A DNA stretch of 64,000 bases from Limonium bicolor (GCA_023374045.1 CM041777.1:90576300-90640299), one strand, 5' to 3'. Positions 17,079 through 29,640 are shown, counted from the stretch's first letter. Translations and numbers: made by a program. The notes: a model not told the origin generated them from the sequence alone.

Positions 17079-18820
17079 TGAAATGCCCCTAACATTCAAA
17101 TAATTAAATATTGATAAATAAGTATTATTTAGGGGATTATTAGACCCTAAAGAAAGTATATAAACATTTAGGCGTTAAAACGCACCTAAACTTCTTAAGG
17201 TCAGAAACGTGTGTTAAAGCCCGACCTTAAGTTAAACAAGTTATATAAGTTATAAACTTCATGTAAAGATAATCAAGGATCAGTATATGACCCTTAGAAC
17301 ACAGGACATCATCTAAAACCGAGCAAAAATACAAAATGCTCGGGAGTTCCCTTAAAGGCCCTTAAGGCCCGAAAGTCACGGAAATACATTATAGGATGAA
17401 GTAAAACATTACTCTTCATTACAAATGCACCATAACACTCTATTAAATATACAAGATGAATTCCTCAAGCTAAATTCTCAGTTAAACGCAAAGCGCTAGG
17501 AGATGCCTTATGAGGGTCCCATAAACCCTCGGGAATGCCCCGGAGGAGTGCCGAGGTGGCGCGAACTCCTATAAAATTAATTATTAGAGTTCCTAACATC
17601 ATTATTCAATATTCTAAAGAGAATTGTCGAGCCAATTCCTCAAAAATAAACAAAGTGCTCGGACAAATTTATTAACGCTCCTTTTTGCCCCGGTTAGCCC
17701 GGGAGTTGTGTTTTGAGTTGATACAACCCCATATAACTCAATGTAACACCTTAACATATTATTATTGACTATGAAAAATGTCAATAAACACTTAGAACTC
17801 ATAGCGACTACTTAGTTTTCAGAAAATCCTTAAAGCACAAAAATGCACCTTCGGGTGCCACAAAAACGCGTTCTACGCAATTACCTTGAAGTTTTTGAGG
17901 AGCCACGAGTTGATAATCTTAAAAGGGGATAAATTGAGCTTCTAAATAAATTAATGCCAGTACTAAATTCATAGTAAAAGTGGGGGCGATTTTATCATAA
18001 AAAAGATACCGAAAATCAGCATTTTTACCTTAAACTTTCATCTTTTACCATAGTGTAAATGTACCAAATAAATGCTGGAACCTATTACACATATTAGTAT
18101 GGTCTTACTAAAATATAGTGTAACAAAAATCAAACTAAAAATCCATCTCGTTTGACCTCCATTCTAGGCGCCATTTTTGGTGTTTTTAGGCTAGTTTTGA
18201 ACTTGTAAATTGTCTTATGGAATGGTGACTCATCTAGCATGTGCTATGTGATAATATGACAAATAAAATCAGTCAATTGAAGACTACATTACCGATTTTT
18301 CCTGCAATAAAACAACAAGGATGAGTTAGAGCAAAAGCAATGGAATTTAAATACACAAAAGTAACAACTTGCATCTACTTTATACAAGTTGCAAGTATAC
18401 AACAAAACAACCATGTTCTATCAAGGTGGCAGCCGATTTTTGATATGTAAAAGAGGGATTGATTGCCTCATTTAATAGTCAAAAGAATACCCTACCTAAC
18501 TAGCATAATTCATAGTCAAAAATAGACAAAACCAATTGTCTTGTACAGCCCCTTGTGTCCGATTTCAAGCATGAAAAGAAGGTCAAATTGTCTTATAAAA
18601 ATTCAACTAAAATGCCTAGCTAACCTAGCCATGTTCTAATGTTTTTATTCTTCAAAAATCAAGTGCTAAACTACAGCACATTACCGAAATCATATGGAGA
18701 AAGAAGACAATAAATGACATGTATTCTACTTTGGAAATTCAAAAGAAAACACCTTACCTAACTTAGTCCTTGTCTTCTTCTTGCAATTATCAAACAAAGC
18801 ATCTATCATGCCTTGCCCAC
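17079..18820 (+). repeat. 3' LTR of A, first segment
   Basis: Starts TGAAATGCCCCTAACATT and follows the 5' LTR from 6581 to about 8321, with a few substitutions (for example ATACCCC to ATGCCCC in the terminus). It stops at the TSD CCCAC where B is inserted and resumes at 48360. Confidence 0.93.
18816..18820. repeat. Left target-site duplication of B (CCCAC)
   Basis: CCCAC before B matches CCCAC at 48355-48359 after it. The uninterrupted A 5' LTR has one copy at this point (around 8317-8321), confirming the empty site. Confidence 0.95.
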
Positions 18821-21800
18821 TGAAACACCCCTAATAACTGAAACGCATAAAACCACGAAGTACGAGGAGGGTTTAAGTAAACGGGGCACAGTAATATAAT
18901 CATATCATAATTTATAACCTATGATACTAAGGGACACATGTAAATCCATGAACGTGATAGCGGGTCAAATTGTAAAATTAGCAGTTGTGCCCGTCGGTTT
19001 TGACGTTGACCCGTACAACCGAGAGAATGTAAATTATTCCAGGTTGAGACATTTGGTACACGACACAAGTATGGCGCGTTATGCAACAAAAATAAATTGG
19101 GTACTCGTCAACAATATGATGGTACTAAATAACATATCCTACGTGGGTATAATATACGAACTACGTCATCAGGTACAAACATGTACTAGTAACATTATAA
19201 CATAATTTATTTATGTTCACCGTTTTATGCATTTCTTGACTTAAATGTTGAACTAATTATCCATGTACTACTAAATTCAATTATAAGACTATAACAAATT
19301 CAGCCCCGTTTTGTGATGTCCGGCACCTTGCAAACTTACTAACAACAATTTAATTACCGGAGAATTTTGGCAAGTTTCACTAATAAAAGACACACTAAAA
19401 TTAGGACTCACTCATTATGTCCGATAATCTTCAATTCGACTAACCTATAATCTATTTCCTAGATTCCTGTGAGTTCCATCCGGTTAAAAAAACAATAGTC
19501 ACCCATCCCCTGTAGCACATTAACGAAATGTCACGAATATACTCTTTGAACTCCTCAAAAAAAGTAAACCACTCTAGCCCCCACCTTCTTCCAATTGCAC
19601 GTTGGTGCCTGTCCGGAGAAAGAGGACAGACAACTTCTCCAACCCCTGCATGGTGAGGTCTTCCTCCTCCCGATGTACTCTTCAAATTCCAAGTGTTGTT
19701 CCGGTTAGAGTGACATGCATTAACCCACTCAATCACCTCGTTTTTTTCTCTCATGTACCTCACGCCTGGTACAAGTCTAGAGGGGGCTTTCTGATTCTGG
19801 GAATGCACGGTAAGTCTCCCCCCTCCTCTCCTGGTGATTTCCGAGTTGTTGCTTGGTTAATCAATCCCTCTTGGCGATCCATGTCCCCCGTACAACTCCA
19901 CCATAACCCAAACTCTTCTCTTGTTCGGGTGCATGTCCCGACTCTGAGCTCAAGTTCCTGGCATCCAGCTCTGTAATCTCCCGCAACTCACGGCTCCTTA
20001 ATCTTCCCCTGCATGTTCGAGACTTGGAGTACTACCAGATGAAAAACTGGAACGACACAGAGCAACAGGCGCAAGGTGATTCTACCGGTTGCCTTTCTCT
20101 TTTCTGCTCTTCTTTTCCATTCTCTGTTTCTGGTGTCCGAAAATATTGTGTGTTGACATCCTCTCCTTGTTCAACCTTCTGCATGTATGAACTTCTCTGG
20201 AAATCTCCTCAAGGTTGCGCTAAAATCTCAAGAAACCGATTCCAAAGTCCAAACTGTCTCGGATACGGATTTAAGGTGAAGCCATAAATACAATATTAAT
20301 CCACATTTTACCGTTTCTGTTTTAGTGTCGTGGAGGACTTGAGCTTACTCACCCATTCTTTTCTTCTGTACTGCCGACAGTGGCATTCAAGTACCCCCGC
20401 AACCTCCCGAGTCCCAGAGCAACAACCTTCACAAATCACCCTGGTGAATTCTCTAAGGTGAAACCCTTTCAAACCCATGTGTTGGCCCGTCAACTGTAAC
20501 TTCTTTCCGGTACTAAAAAGTAACCAATAAACTCACAACTTGTCTTGTGCATGTCCGGTTGTAGAGCCAAGGATCCTCAGTCAAAGCCGCCAACCAGAAT
20601 CTGAAAGGAAGCCCCAAGATGGTAACCAAACTTCACACTCTAAATCTATGCTTGAATTGGTGCAAAATTCTGTTCGAAAACATGGTTGAACTAATGCGAT
20701 GGTAGCCACGTAAAAAAAAACATGGGCAAAACATGCTTAAATAGATTAGTGATCACTTGTGAAATCTGTTTAAAAGTATGCTAGAAAAAAAAACAGCAAG
20801 GAAAAAACTAATGTACCTAGGTTAAGCAGAATCGGGGGTGCTTTTCTGTTTAAATGGTATGCTGTCGTTCAGGAAGAGTTGGGCTGATGTGTTATGAGAA
20901 AACCTGTTGATTATCTTGGATAATAATGCACTAAGTGACTAGGAGGAAATCGATTAGGTAATGTTAACAATGGCTAAGAATTTGTGTGACAGATTGGTTA
21001 TTAATGTCAACAAAAAAAACTGTTATGAGTGGCCTTGCTAAAACAGCACAGGGGCTAATGCATTAGCACTGGAACTCGGTGTTTCTAGCTGCCGAAATGT
21101 ATATGTGGTATTCTGGGAACCTTGGGGGGCTGAAGTTGTAGAGTTGCATCAATGACAACATTACTGTGAACAGAGAGTAAACTACAGGAAAGGGAGAGAA
21201 TCAGAGACGATGAATACTTACTGTTATTATGTGAGTTTTGTGAATGAGTACAGTATGCTGAAAACACTAATCGAGAGAGTTTTTATATGCCAGCTACAAG
21301 AATAGAAAATAAAGAAAGCTAAGAATGCCAGCTGTCAAGACAATTAACAAACTTATTCATTCATCTGATTAGTACTCTTATCCTAACAGAAGTTGCCAGG
21401 GGAAATAATGCTAACTAACCTAGCAAATCATCTCACAAATGACCAGAGGAAAATCTGGATAAGTAACGAGATAAAAGGGGTGGATTCTAATTGTGGGAAA
21501 TCTTATAAAAACAAGCTGAAGTGTATGTTTGTTTCTGGGAAACTTTGAGCGAAGTTGTCAAGGGCACTATTCGAAAGGAATCTGAACCAAAAGCTTGCAG
21601 TAATGAGTTGATAATATTGTGTGCTGTCGATCTAGTGTGCTTGCTGTTAGGAGGCTGAGAAACAAGTTTTAAAAAGTTAAGAGCGTGCATAGATCCTGCC
21701 GAAAACTTGAGAGAGCAACCCAGGTGTAATGAGCTAGTAAACTATGTCGTTAGCTGGTCAGGAAAGCAACCGACTATGAGATGTAGTAAGTGGTTAGGGA

Positions 21801-22146
21801 AAATCTAGTTAACTAAGGATCAGAAGTGTGATTTTAAATGTGGGAATCTTAACAGATCAAAATGGAGAAGTATATGTCTAGGCTCTGAGAAAACTTGAGG
21901 GTTATTACAGAAGAATAACGTTGAGAGAGTGGGGGAAAACATGGTTAAAATGAACTAGTGCAGAAATAATCTAAAAACCTGCAGCGATTATACATCTGTG
22001 TAATCGAGTTTCAGAAGTAATATAAGGGTTATATCAGCTGGATGATAAGCTTAAACACTTGTTAACACATTAAACTAAACGTAAATAAGCTGGGATTACT
22101 AGAGAAAAACCAGATAGCACATTGAAAAGAGAAAGAAGAAGTAGTA

Positions 22147-22491
22147 CACTACTAGAACATAGATCTTTGGTAACGACAATAAATCGTTACCAAAAATTAA
22201 AATCGTTACTAATCTAATATATTGTAATGATAAAGTCGTTACATGTCGTTACACGAGATGGCATAACTAAAGATCAATTTTTTATCGTAACGACTTTTAT
22301 TTGTTATTAAAAGTTATATCGTTACTAAAAATATGATTTTGTAACAATTATATCGTTATTGTAGTCTTAATTTTTTAAAAGTTTTTATTACTATCTTTGG
22401 TAACAAAATTATTGTTACTAATAACAAGTATAATAACGATATTAAGTCATTACCGGAAACTTTGTAACAAAAAATATGATTTTTACTAGTG
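22147..22491. mobile_element. Small non-autonomous CACTA-type transposon in the B 5' LTR
   Basis: 345 bp beginning CACTACTAGAAC and ending TTTTTACTAGTG, with 3-bp flanking duplications GTA (22144-22146 and 22492-22494). CACTA ends and 3-bp TSDs are hallmarks of the En/Spm superfamily. Inside, GGTAACGA/TCGTTACC-type motifs recur in both orientations, including an 11-bp inverted repeat TTTGGTAACGA/TCGTTACCAAA at 22166-22194; these could be subterminal transposase-binding repeats. It has no coding capacity. The 3' LTR lacks it, so it arrived after B. Confidence 0.85.
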
Positions 22492-22706
22492 GTAGAGTGC
22501 AGAAACCTAATTCAGTTTTCAGCAGATTACCACTGGTTCTGTATAATAAATTTTCAGAGGTGTTATCAATATCGTTTGTGCTTATCTGCAGTTTAAAACC
22601 CTTCTAAAACACTTGACTAGATGGGTAAAACCCTTGGAAAAAAAATAATAAAATAAAAATATAAGGCAGTTTAATTAGCTAAAAGGAAGATTGAAGAGAG
22701 GTGGTA

Positions 22707-23219
22707 CACAGATTTGGAGTTTTTCAATTCTGCAACTTGTTGTTCTGTCTAACCGATTTCAGTAGGGGTATAAGGGTGGTAATCACTCAATGATGAGTCT
22801 TAAACATTGCCTAAGCACTTAACTAAGTTGTACCCGCTCTGAGAAGGATAGGAATAGGTGTAAATGCAAGAGGGAAGAAGCTTACTGAGATTGTGTTTCA
22901 GTTTCTGTTTGATCGTGGTCTGTCCAAGTGAGTTCCAAGAGTGTTACCGGTATCTTCTGTATGACTGAATGGTAGGATTGTTTCAAGTGTTCTTAGTGCT
23001 GGTCTTCAATTTAAAACACCCCTGGTATTGACTAAGCGAGATTATAAACACTTGGAAAAGATAGGAGAATAATTTAATGTAGTACAAAGAGAACATGAGT
23101 GGGAGTATGCCCCGGGTTGGTGTCTCTGTTTCTCTGATTGTGTGTCCCAGTGTAGTTGAACTTCAGGACAGTGGAGAGTGTGATAATGGTTTAGAAATCA
23201 ACCCAAATTATAACCAGTA
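22707..23219 (+). repeat. B LTR segment missing from the 3' LTR
   Basis: 513 bp between GAGAGGTGGTA (ending 22706) and GCTGCTGCTAGG (from 23220). The 3' LTR joins the two directly at 45836/45837. GTA occurs at the end of each side, so the loss fits a microhomology-mediated deletion in the 3' LTR. The segment has no recognisable gene. Confidence 0.8.
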
Positions 23220-23917
23220 GCTGCTGCTAGGTTAGCAAAAAGTGCGATAAGGTTAGACATCAAATTCCTACACTAGAGGTGAAGTCAAGTAAGATAGCGC
23301 ATGGGAATGGTGCGTAAATTTGGAAACTTCTATGCTTCTGGATAGATGGGTCTCCAGTTGGTTAGTGGTGCTACATTAGGAATTGAGTATGAATATAAAA
23401 CCGTGCTAAGAGGCCTAGTAACAGAGGTACAGTTGGGCAATTTGAAACTAAACCTTTGGTGAACTAAAAGGGGGAAGTAACCAAGTTAATGAGCATAGAA
23501 GTGGAGAAGTATTCCTTAATTGTTGAGTATCAACCCGTAACCATTGGGTTGGTTAAGAGGGATTAATAATATAAGGTCTAGAATTATAACCCGATCAATA
23601 ATTCGAAATAAAGCATACTTATAGGAATTCAAAAGTAATTAGGAATAATACTAGAGAATACGAGAGGACTATGTTGGAACAAGTTCGAAGTACCTTAAAT
23701 GTTACTGCTTGACTAAAACAATGGACCCAAACCCAACGGAGTAAGTAGGTCCAACATTGGCAACTATAACACTTAAGGCTAGGACAAACATTATGAATAG
23801 AACTACGAACAATAACGCATGATCGAACGATCTAACCCGTTCGAATAATTATTACAGGAGTGAGTGCCACGAGCAGTGGGGAACCCTTGTGCAAGTATCC
23901 ATGACAACTATTTTAAG

Positions 23918-23965
23918 GTATGGACATGTGTGGTTCGTATGTTGCCGTGTTACACGGCTTGTGTG
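23918..23965 (+). other. GGTATGG / GCCGTG-hairpin module (B LTR)
   Basis: AAGGTATGGACATGTG, then GCCGTG-TTA-CACGGC-TTGTGTG. It is the B equivalent of the module at 5166 in E; the stem is extended and recoded but paired. A copy lies near 46539-46588 in the 3' LTR. Confidence 0.55.
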
Positions 23966-24127
23966 TTGTGTGCTCTATGTGAAAAGACCTTAAGATCAAA
24001 GCATGAAATTGGATTGCTTGTTTATTATGTTGTATGATTTTTATATCATTGTTGTGTATCATTGCGCGCACACAGTAGTTTAGTCCCTTCACGTTTATGT
24101 AATTCGAGATGAACCACAACGAACTAT

Positions 24128-24900
24128 GAAAACAAAGAAAAAAACTCTATAAGGGGAACTCCTCTCTAAACCATTGAGGACTACCATGACACCCACTATG
24201 GTGTCTATTCATTAATGATAATGAAGAGCAAGTCTCCTTTGGTGAGACATGACGAACCACGTAGACAAAACAAAAGAACTATACAAAGAGACAAATCCTC
24301 TCTAACTTTAGAGGACCGCTAATGACACCCACTATGGTGTCGAGATTATAATGATAATGAAACGAAAAGTACCAACTGGTGGAACATGAGAATAACCCGG
24401 GAAGACGACATCTCGGGCCGCGTGGTATGGAATATTCGGGAGTTGGTATCTACATCAGATCCTTCGCCCTTCTATGTGGAGCCATCCCTGATTCTAGAGG
24501 CGACTCCGCTTTCCCGGCGCATACGTTGGGAATGGGGGAGTGACAAATTGGTGGAGCTTATCCTGAGTCTAGAGGTGACTCCGCTTTCTCGGCGCATGAC
24601 GCCGGGAATGGGGGACTAGCTATGGAGGAGACGTCCTCCAACGTGCGGTGATAAAAGAATTCCCCAAAAATCATTAAAGAAACAAGGAACGATTAGCACC
24701 TACATAATGAAGTCTCGGGATCTAATCTATATCCCCTGATTCGGTGCCAGAGATAAAGGAAAACTTGTGTAATGAGACCAAGCAAACAAGAGAAGTCACT
24801 AATGTGATCCTCCAAGAATAAGGAATGAATAGCACCTACAAAACAAAGTCTCGGGGTCTAACCTATATCCCTTGACTCGGTGCAAGGGAAAAAACATGTG
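24128..24900 (+). repeat. Serial short duplications with hairpins in the B LTR
   Basis: Three diverged duplicated motifs lie in a row. The first is the CCTCTCTAA...GAGGA plus GACACC-CACTAT-GGTGTC hairpin unit (about 24165-24205 and 24295-24335). The second is TCTAGAGGYGACTCCGCTTTC with GGCGCAT and GGGAATGGGGGA (about 24495-24545 and 24568-24617). The third is AGTCTCGGGRTCTAA...TATATCCC with CGGTGC (about 24711-24750 and 24846-24887). The 3' LTR has the same set (46735-47515). No gene is apparent. Confidence 0.7.
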
Positions 24901-25040
24901 TAATGAGAACAAGAAAAACAATACGTAATCTCTTGAATGATCCCATAGTGAGGATCGACGGTATAATATATCTGCGCACACGTCCTATAAATTACTTGAT
25001 TGTTGTTGCTACATTAGCAGCTTATTGTGCTGAGTTATGT

Positions 25041-25166
25041 GCTTGCAAGTTGTGCTTGGTTGATTATTGGTATTGCTATGCTACTTGCAAGTTGTGCTTG
25101 GTTGCTTACTGATATTGCTATGCTACTTGCAAGTTGTGCTTGGTTGCTTACTGATATTGCTATGCT
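25041..25166 (+). repeat. Three tandem 42-bp units in the B 5' LTR
   Basis: Units at 25041-25082, 25083-25124 and 25125-25166, each with CTTGCAAGTTGTGCTTGGTTG and TATTGCTATGCTA. The last two are identical. The 3' LTR also has three (47669-47794), so the expansion predates insertion. CTTGCAAG is self-complementary. Confidence 0.9.
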
Positions 25167-25260
25167 ACCGATGAGTGTGTATGATATCATGATGTGCTGA
25201 TGTGCTTTACTGCTTTATCATAGCATGTAAAATTGACTTAATAATATTCGACCAATTAGT

Positions 25261-25621
25261 CGTGTGGCCCGGTAACATACGGGCTTCACACGTTCATACT
25301 CAGCGTAGTTTGCTGAGTCCTTTACACCCAATTTTTTTCAGGTATTATGCCAGCCGATAACGGAGCGTAGGCGGGATGGCTACCATGGGGGTAGTCCATC
25401 AGGGCATGACTTTTAAGTTTGTAGTGGCATGTGTAATATATGGGTTGTTATAAACCCGAGATGTAATTCTTAGTCTATGATTTGGTAATTTTGTTGTAGA
25501 CACTCGGAACTTGGGAATTGTACTATATGTTGTATATGGGTTTTGATAGAGGGCTGTTTCCAGTCATACAGACCGTAACTTGGAGTTGGTATTGTGGTGG
25601 AGTCAACCACGTGGGTGGTTG
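25261..25621 (+). other. Hairpin-rich 3' domain of the B LTR
   Basis: Outer CGTGTG (25261)/CACACG (25287) with inner GCCCG (25267)/CGGGC (25280); ACTCAGC/GCTGAGT at about 25298-25318; TTTTTTTCAGG ending at 25343; and CAACCAC (25604-25610)/GTGGTTG (25615-25621) with loop GTGG, then GGCGTCTG. These align in order with the domains of E, A and C. The 3' LTR copy is at about 47890-48253. Confidence 0.6.
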
Positions 25622-25728
25622 GCGTCTGTGACACCCGGATGGTTGAGGATCCACTGCTTAGACTTTTTGTAATATCATTGGCGCACCGTTCAGACTACTG
25701 TTGGGTTATTCGGGGGTGTTACAGAAAG

Positions 25729-25754
25729 TGGTATCAGAGCGTAGTTACGCTCTG
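25729..25754 (+). other. Primer-binding site of B, within a hairpin
   Basis: TGGTATCAGAGC (25729-25740) fits initiator-Met tRNA and starts five bases after the LTR. CAGAGCGTA (25735) and TACGCTCTG (25746-25754) are exact complements. The T-A pairs next to the core differ from C's A-T pair. Confidence 0.92.
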
Positions 25755-27171
25755 ATGACTGGACAGAGAAGTACCGAGTATAGGAAAACCTGGAATTAGG
25801 AATTCTGACAGTGAGCCAAGGGTTGGGGTAGTACGTGAGGCGCGTTAGTTAGGGTTCCTCCCCAGTAATTACTGGATACAACAGACACCTACACCCAACC
25901 TTCCCATCCTTAATTGTCTCTTAAATTCAGAGAAAGAACGCCAGAGAGGTAGAAAGCCTCCTCTTACTCGGGGAAACCCGATCTGGCATCTACTTAATGT
26001 TATACAATCAACCCGAGAAGAAAAGACTATACTATACAATCGACGTTACTAAAAAGGATAATACCTGTAGAGGGAACAATTTTAGCGACAACTTGGGTCG
26101 ACATGCTTAGCAGTCGATAGGACCCTACCTCACAAAAAAAAGAGAGGACCGAAACCCTAAATTTATGTAATAAATAAAGCTCAAATAAGCAATTGATTAA
26201 GCTAAGGATGGTATTGAGATAAATACTGCAATTTGAACACCTGAGGGGTAATTTAAGAAAACCTCTCGTAAAACAATGAAATCAGAGAATAAATTCGAGA
26301 CGTAATTACACCATAAAATTGGTACGATCTATAACGCAGAATAAAGCATGGCACAATTTTACACACTAAATCTAATATTTCGGGACTCAATAAATTCCCT
26401 GCTTCTTCTTACGTTTCTCTTCATTCTTTGACGTAAAATATTTTCTAAGACACCAATTACAGTTCCCTGAGAAAAGCACATTGCTAAAGGGATCATAAAA
26501 AGAACTCTCGAACCTTGTAAATAGCCATTACCATGGGGCACTAGTTACCCACCCAAACACAAATCAAACAGATAGGAAATGGCAATGAATAATGCCACTA
26601 TCGTGAAATAATCCCTCCAAACACACTACATATTCGGGGACTCTAAACAGGATTTAACAAACCATATATATATACCAATGTACATACAAACATACCAGAA
26701 AAGACAAGTCACCAATAAAACCCAAGGAGTAAACGGGTTCAATTAAAGAAGGTCATGATTATTAAATCAACCATACCTAACTTGAGTAAACAATACAACT
26801 CAACGATCGAAAATAAATATGGAGACCATGTAGCGAATGAACAAATATACATACCCAAATGGTACGAGGATTGGAGTGAGAAGAACTTATAATTCAAGAA
26901 AATATAGGTTGGAGGGAACACCCATATGAAGATGTAGATAAATCAAGGGATCATTATAATATAAATATGACCTTGAACCTTATGACACAAGAGTATGTAT
27001 TTATGCACACACCTAGAGGTGTATACAGTTGGAGAACTTGAACAGTTAATCTAAAGACTTAGACTTGGGCATTAGTCCATAAATTGTTTGCCATGTGACT
27101 AGAAACGAATGTGATAAGAACTCAAGTTTGACTAATAAACTGATTGCTTAAATCGGACGTGCAAGGTTGAA

Positions 27172-27261
27172 CTTGACCCTGGCCAGGTCAAGCGACACTG
27201 CGCACAAATTGGGGGGGGGGGGAGGGGTAGCCCAACATTTACGCTGATCACGTCAGTGTTG
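27172..27261 (+). other. Twin-hairpin block in B
   Basis: CTTGACC (27172-27178) pairs with GGTCAAG (27186-27192). A purine tract follows with 12 Gs, then AGGGGTAG (27211-27230). CAACATTTACG (27233-27243) pairs with CGTCAGTGTTG (27251-27261) with one mismatch, followed by GGATGATTC. Compared with A and C the stem bases differ in pairs. Confidence 0.62.
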
Positions 27262-27306
27262 GATGATTCTCGAAACCCCCTACAAGTGGACACATAAACT
27301 ACAAAT

Positions 27307-27311
27307 AGGTG
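27307..27311. repeat. Left target-site duplication of C (AGGTG)
   Basis: AGGTG before C and at 40825-40829 after C. It fixes both ends of the C insertion inside B. Confidence 0.95.
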
Positions 27312-27833
27312 TGAAATACCCCAAAACTTAATGTGTTAATTAATTATGTAATTATAATTTTCTAAGGCTAAATAAGTCCTTAAGATCATTGGTGAAGAAA
27401 TGAAAACCAAAAAGAAAAAGAAAATGCGTGAAAGTCACAAAACGTGAAAATACGTATTTAATTATTTTAGGAGGTAAATAACTTTCAATAGGGTTATAAA
27501 TATATTTTTATACCCTAACTACATACTAATAATATGTGGAAAAAAAATTCCGGAAGAAAACGGATCCAAAGAATGCGTTAAAGCGCTAACGGAGTCTAAA
27601 ACGCGTTTTTCGAGAAAACCCGAAAACGTGACTTTAAACAGTCAAATGACCCCGTAAAAATTATAGTTTATCATATAACTATAAATAAACATTAAAGGGG
27701 TATAATAACCATTAAAATAAATAAACGAGAAAATTCCGGAAAACGGGCCCGGTTAGGGAATAGTGCTAAACCGGGTAAATTAACGAGCGTTTCTGTAAAC
27801 GACCGAAAAACCGCTCCAGCCTGTAACAGTTAT

Positions 27834-28015
27834 GTGGGCCGGTTTTATTAATGTAGATAGCCCCTCACACATGACTAGTTAACTAATTAAATAAGTCAAA
27901 AGCAAAAGCAAAAACAAAAAGGTGCCCCCACCCTCTCTCTCCTCCCTCACTTTCTCTTTTCCTTTTCTCTTTCCTCTCTTTCTCCTTCCTCCATCGTGCT
28001 TCTCCTCCCCTCTGG
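27834..28015 (+). promoter_or_regulatory. Promoter-like region of the C LTR
   Basis: GTGGGCCGGTTTT (27834-27846) contains TGGGCC, like the plant site II/TCP motif. An AT-rich TAACTAATTAAATAAG stretch follows (about 27880-27895), then a long CT-rich tract. The same order occurs in the 3' LTR (37151 on), E, D and F. Assigned by analogy; no start-site data. Confidence 0.45.
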
Positions 28016-29451
28016 TGCAGCGATTTCTCCTTCCCCTCTCATGGCTACTTCATCTTCTAGCTCATGCCCAAGCTTCATTTAAGCTCCAATCACAAAAATA
28101 ACTACATATTCTTCATCCTCTCCTCATCCTCTATCACTCTCTCTTTTCAAAATTCAAAAGGATGAGTTTCATTTTCGTGGGTTTGGCCATTTGAAGAGGA
28201 AAGCACACCATTTTGAAGCTTGAAGCTTCCTCTTTCTACCAAGGTAAAAATATCCATGAAAAAGTCATGTTTTCTCCATTTTCCCACCTTGGCCGATTTT
28301 GGCCCTTGTAATGACTAGCTTTTCCTCCTTGTTTGAGATTTTCTCCAAGCTTTAAATGGTGGTGGGAGTCCCTCTTAAGATTCAAGAGTTGAAAACCACT
28401 CAAAAATCAACAAAGGTAAAACCCTAACTTGTGCTCTAAGCCCTTTTGTTGAATTGAGATTTCATAAGGGTTTAGATGATTAATGGAATGTATTTTGTGT
28501 TTCTTGAATGTTGGATGGAGTTTGGAAACTCCATTTCCATCTTGACCGATTTTGAGGAGAGGAGGAACAAGAGGAGAATTAAGGAGAAACTTGTGGATTA
28601 AGGTAAGGAATCTACCTTAAATGCCTATATTATTTGTTTTAGGAGTGGGTTTGGGAAAATAAAAGATGAAATAAAATCTGGAGCAAAAATGTGCTTGATT
28701 GTGGTTAGTTGGATTTTGTGAAATGTTGGTTTGAATTGAGGGCCTTGGAGCCAAATGATTTGAGTTGTGGTTATATTGTGGTTCATTAAGTTTTGGAGCT
28801 AGATTGTGATGTTGTTGAATTTGGATTGATATGGTGTGCTGGTAGGACCCTTCAAGGGTGGCTAGATTAAGATGGAAATTGATGAGGATGGATGGGATTT
28901 GAGATGTTAAGTTTATGGGGAGGTTATGGCGAAATTTCGATAGAATAAGTGTTTTAAGGTGACTTGGTAAACTGGAGGAGCAAGGTGTGTATGTGGCTGA
29001 GTTGAGATACTTGATGACCTTGTAATGGTAGGAGAAATGATATTGGAAGGATACTAAAATCTGTAGCATAATGGTGATAGGAACATAGAATTCCAAAGAA
29101 AAAGAATTGGTGTTTATAACTTGTGAAACAAGGAGTGAACTTGGGTTTGGAGGATGCAATTGTCTAGGAATGATGTGTAAGGGTCATTGATGCATTTGGT
29201 GAGGTTGGTAGGATATAAAAACTAACAAGAAGAAGTTAGAAATGCAAAGAGTGCAAAATGCAAAATGTGAGAAATTGAGTTTGTTGAATTTGAGCAGGAA
29301 TTGGGTGGTGAATTGGACCAACGTTTTAGGAGTGTTTAAGGAGTGCTTTGAGGTGTTAAAATGTGTAGGAACTTGTGGGAAGATTATGGAATGGTTAGGT
29401 GTGATTAAGGTTGGTTTAGGGGTTGAAAATGGACATTTATCAGCTTTTTAG

Positions 29452-29640
29452 CAGGGTCCGGGACCTAGCCCTTGTTAAGGTCCCAGACCAAGCCTCAAAA
29501 TACGCCGAGAGTTGAGTTTAGAAGTGGTCCGGGATCTAGGTCCAGGACCAAGTCCCGGACCAATGCCAAAATAAAGCCGAGAGTGATTTCAAGAAGTGGT
29601 CCGGGACCTTGGGTCCGGACCAAGTCCCGGACCAGCACGG
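29452..29640 (+). repeat. GC-rich hairpin array in the C 5' LTR
   Basis: Three units of about 72 bp around GGTCCGGGAC...GTCCCGGACC, separated by GCC(A/T)AAATA-GCCGAGAGT linkers. Stems are GGTCCGGGAC with GTCCCGGACC; the first unit has mismatches. It occupies the place where E, D and F have arrays with different stems. The 3' LTR copy is at 38783-38971. Confidence 0.85.

Larger units (their letters stand above)
18821..25723 (+). repeat. 5' LTR of element B (6,903 bp)
   Basis: Matches the 3' LTR 42306-48354 along its whole length, except for a CACTA-type insertion here (22147-22491) and a 513-bp segment kept here but missing there (22707-23219). Together these explain almost all of the 854-bp length difference. 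Frames around 19450-20290 are short, overlap on both strands and are not preserved intact between the LTRs, so I call no gene. GTAAGT and GGTGA-type splice-like motifs occur there (for example 19810). The right third holds duplicated hairpin segments and a 42-bp tandem repeat. Confidence 0.92.
25724..27311 (+). other. Left internal region of element B
   Basis: From the 5' LTR to the C insertion. The PBS and first 250 bases resemble the start of C's internal region, including TACTCGG(G)GAAACCCGATCTGGC and GGGTCGACATGC...AGCAGTCGA (about 26095-26117; in C about 31891-31913). The rest is full of stops in all frames; no gag or pol is recognised. The twin-hairpin block (27172) lies at its right end. 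Confidence 0.75.

Noticed and set aside
19452..19976. Possible captured gene in the B LTR (overlapping frames on both strands)
   Set aside because: The frames differ between the two LTRs (shorter at 43061-43330), overlap on opposite strands and match no domain I recognise. A homology search of 19450-20580 would be needed to revive the idea.
28617..29159. 180-codon minus-strand frame in the C 5' LTR
   Set aside because: Broken by indels in the near-identical 3' LTR (only 79 codons at 38246-38485) and compositionally simple.
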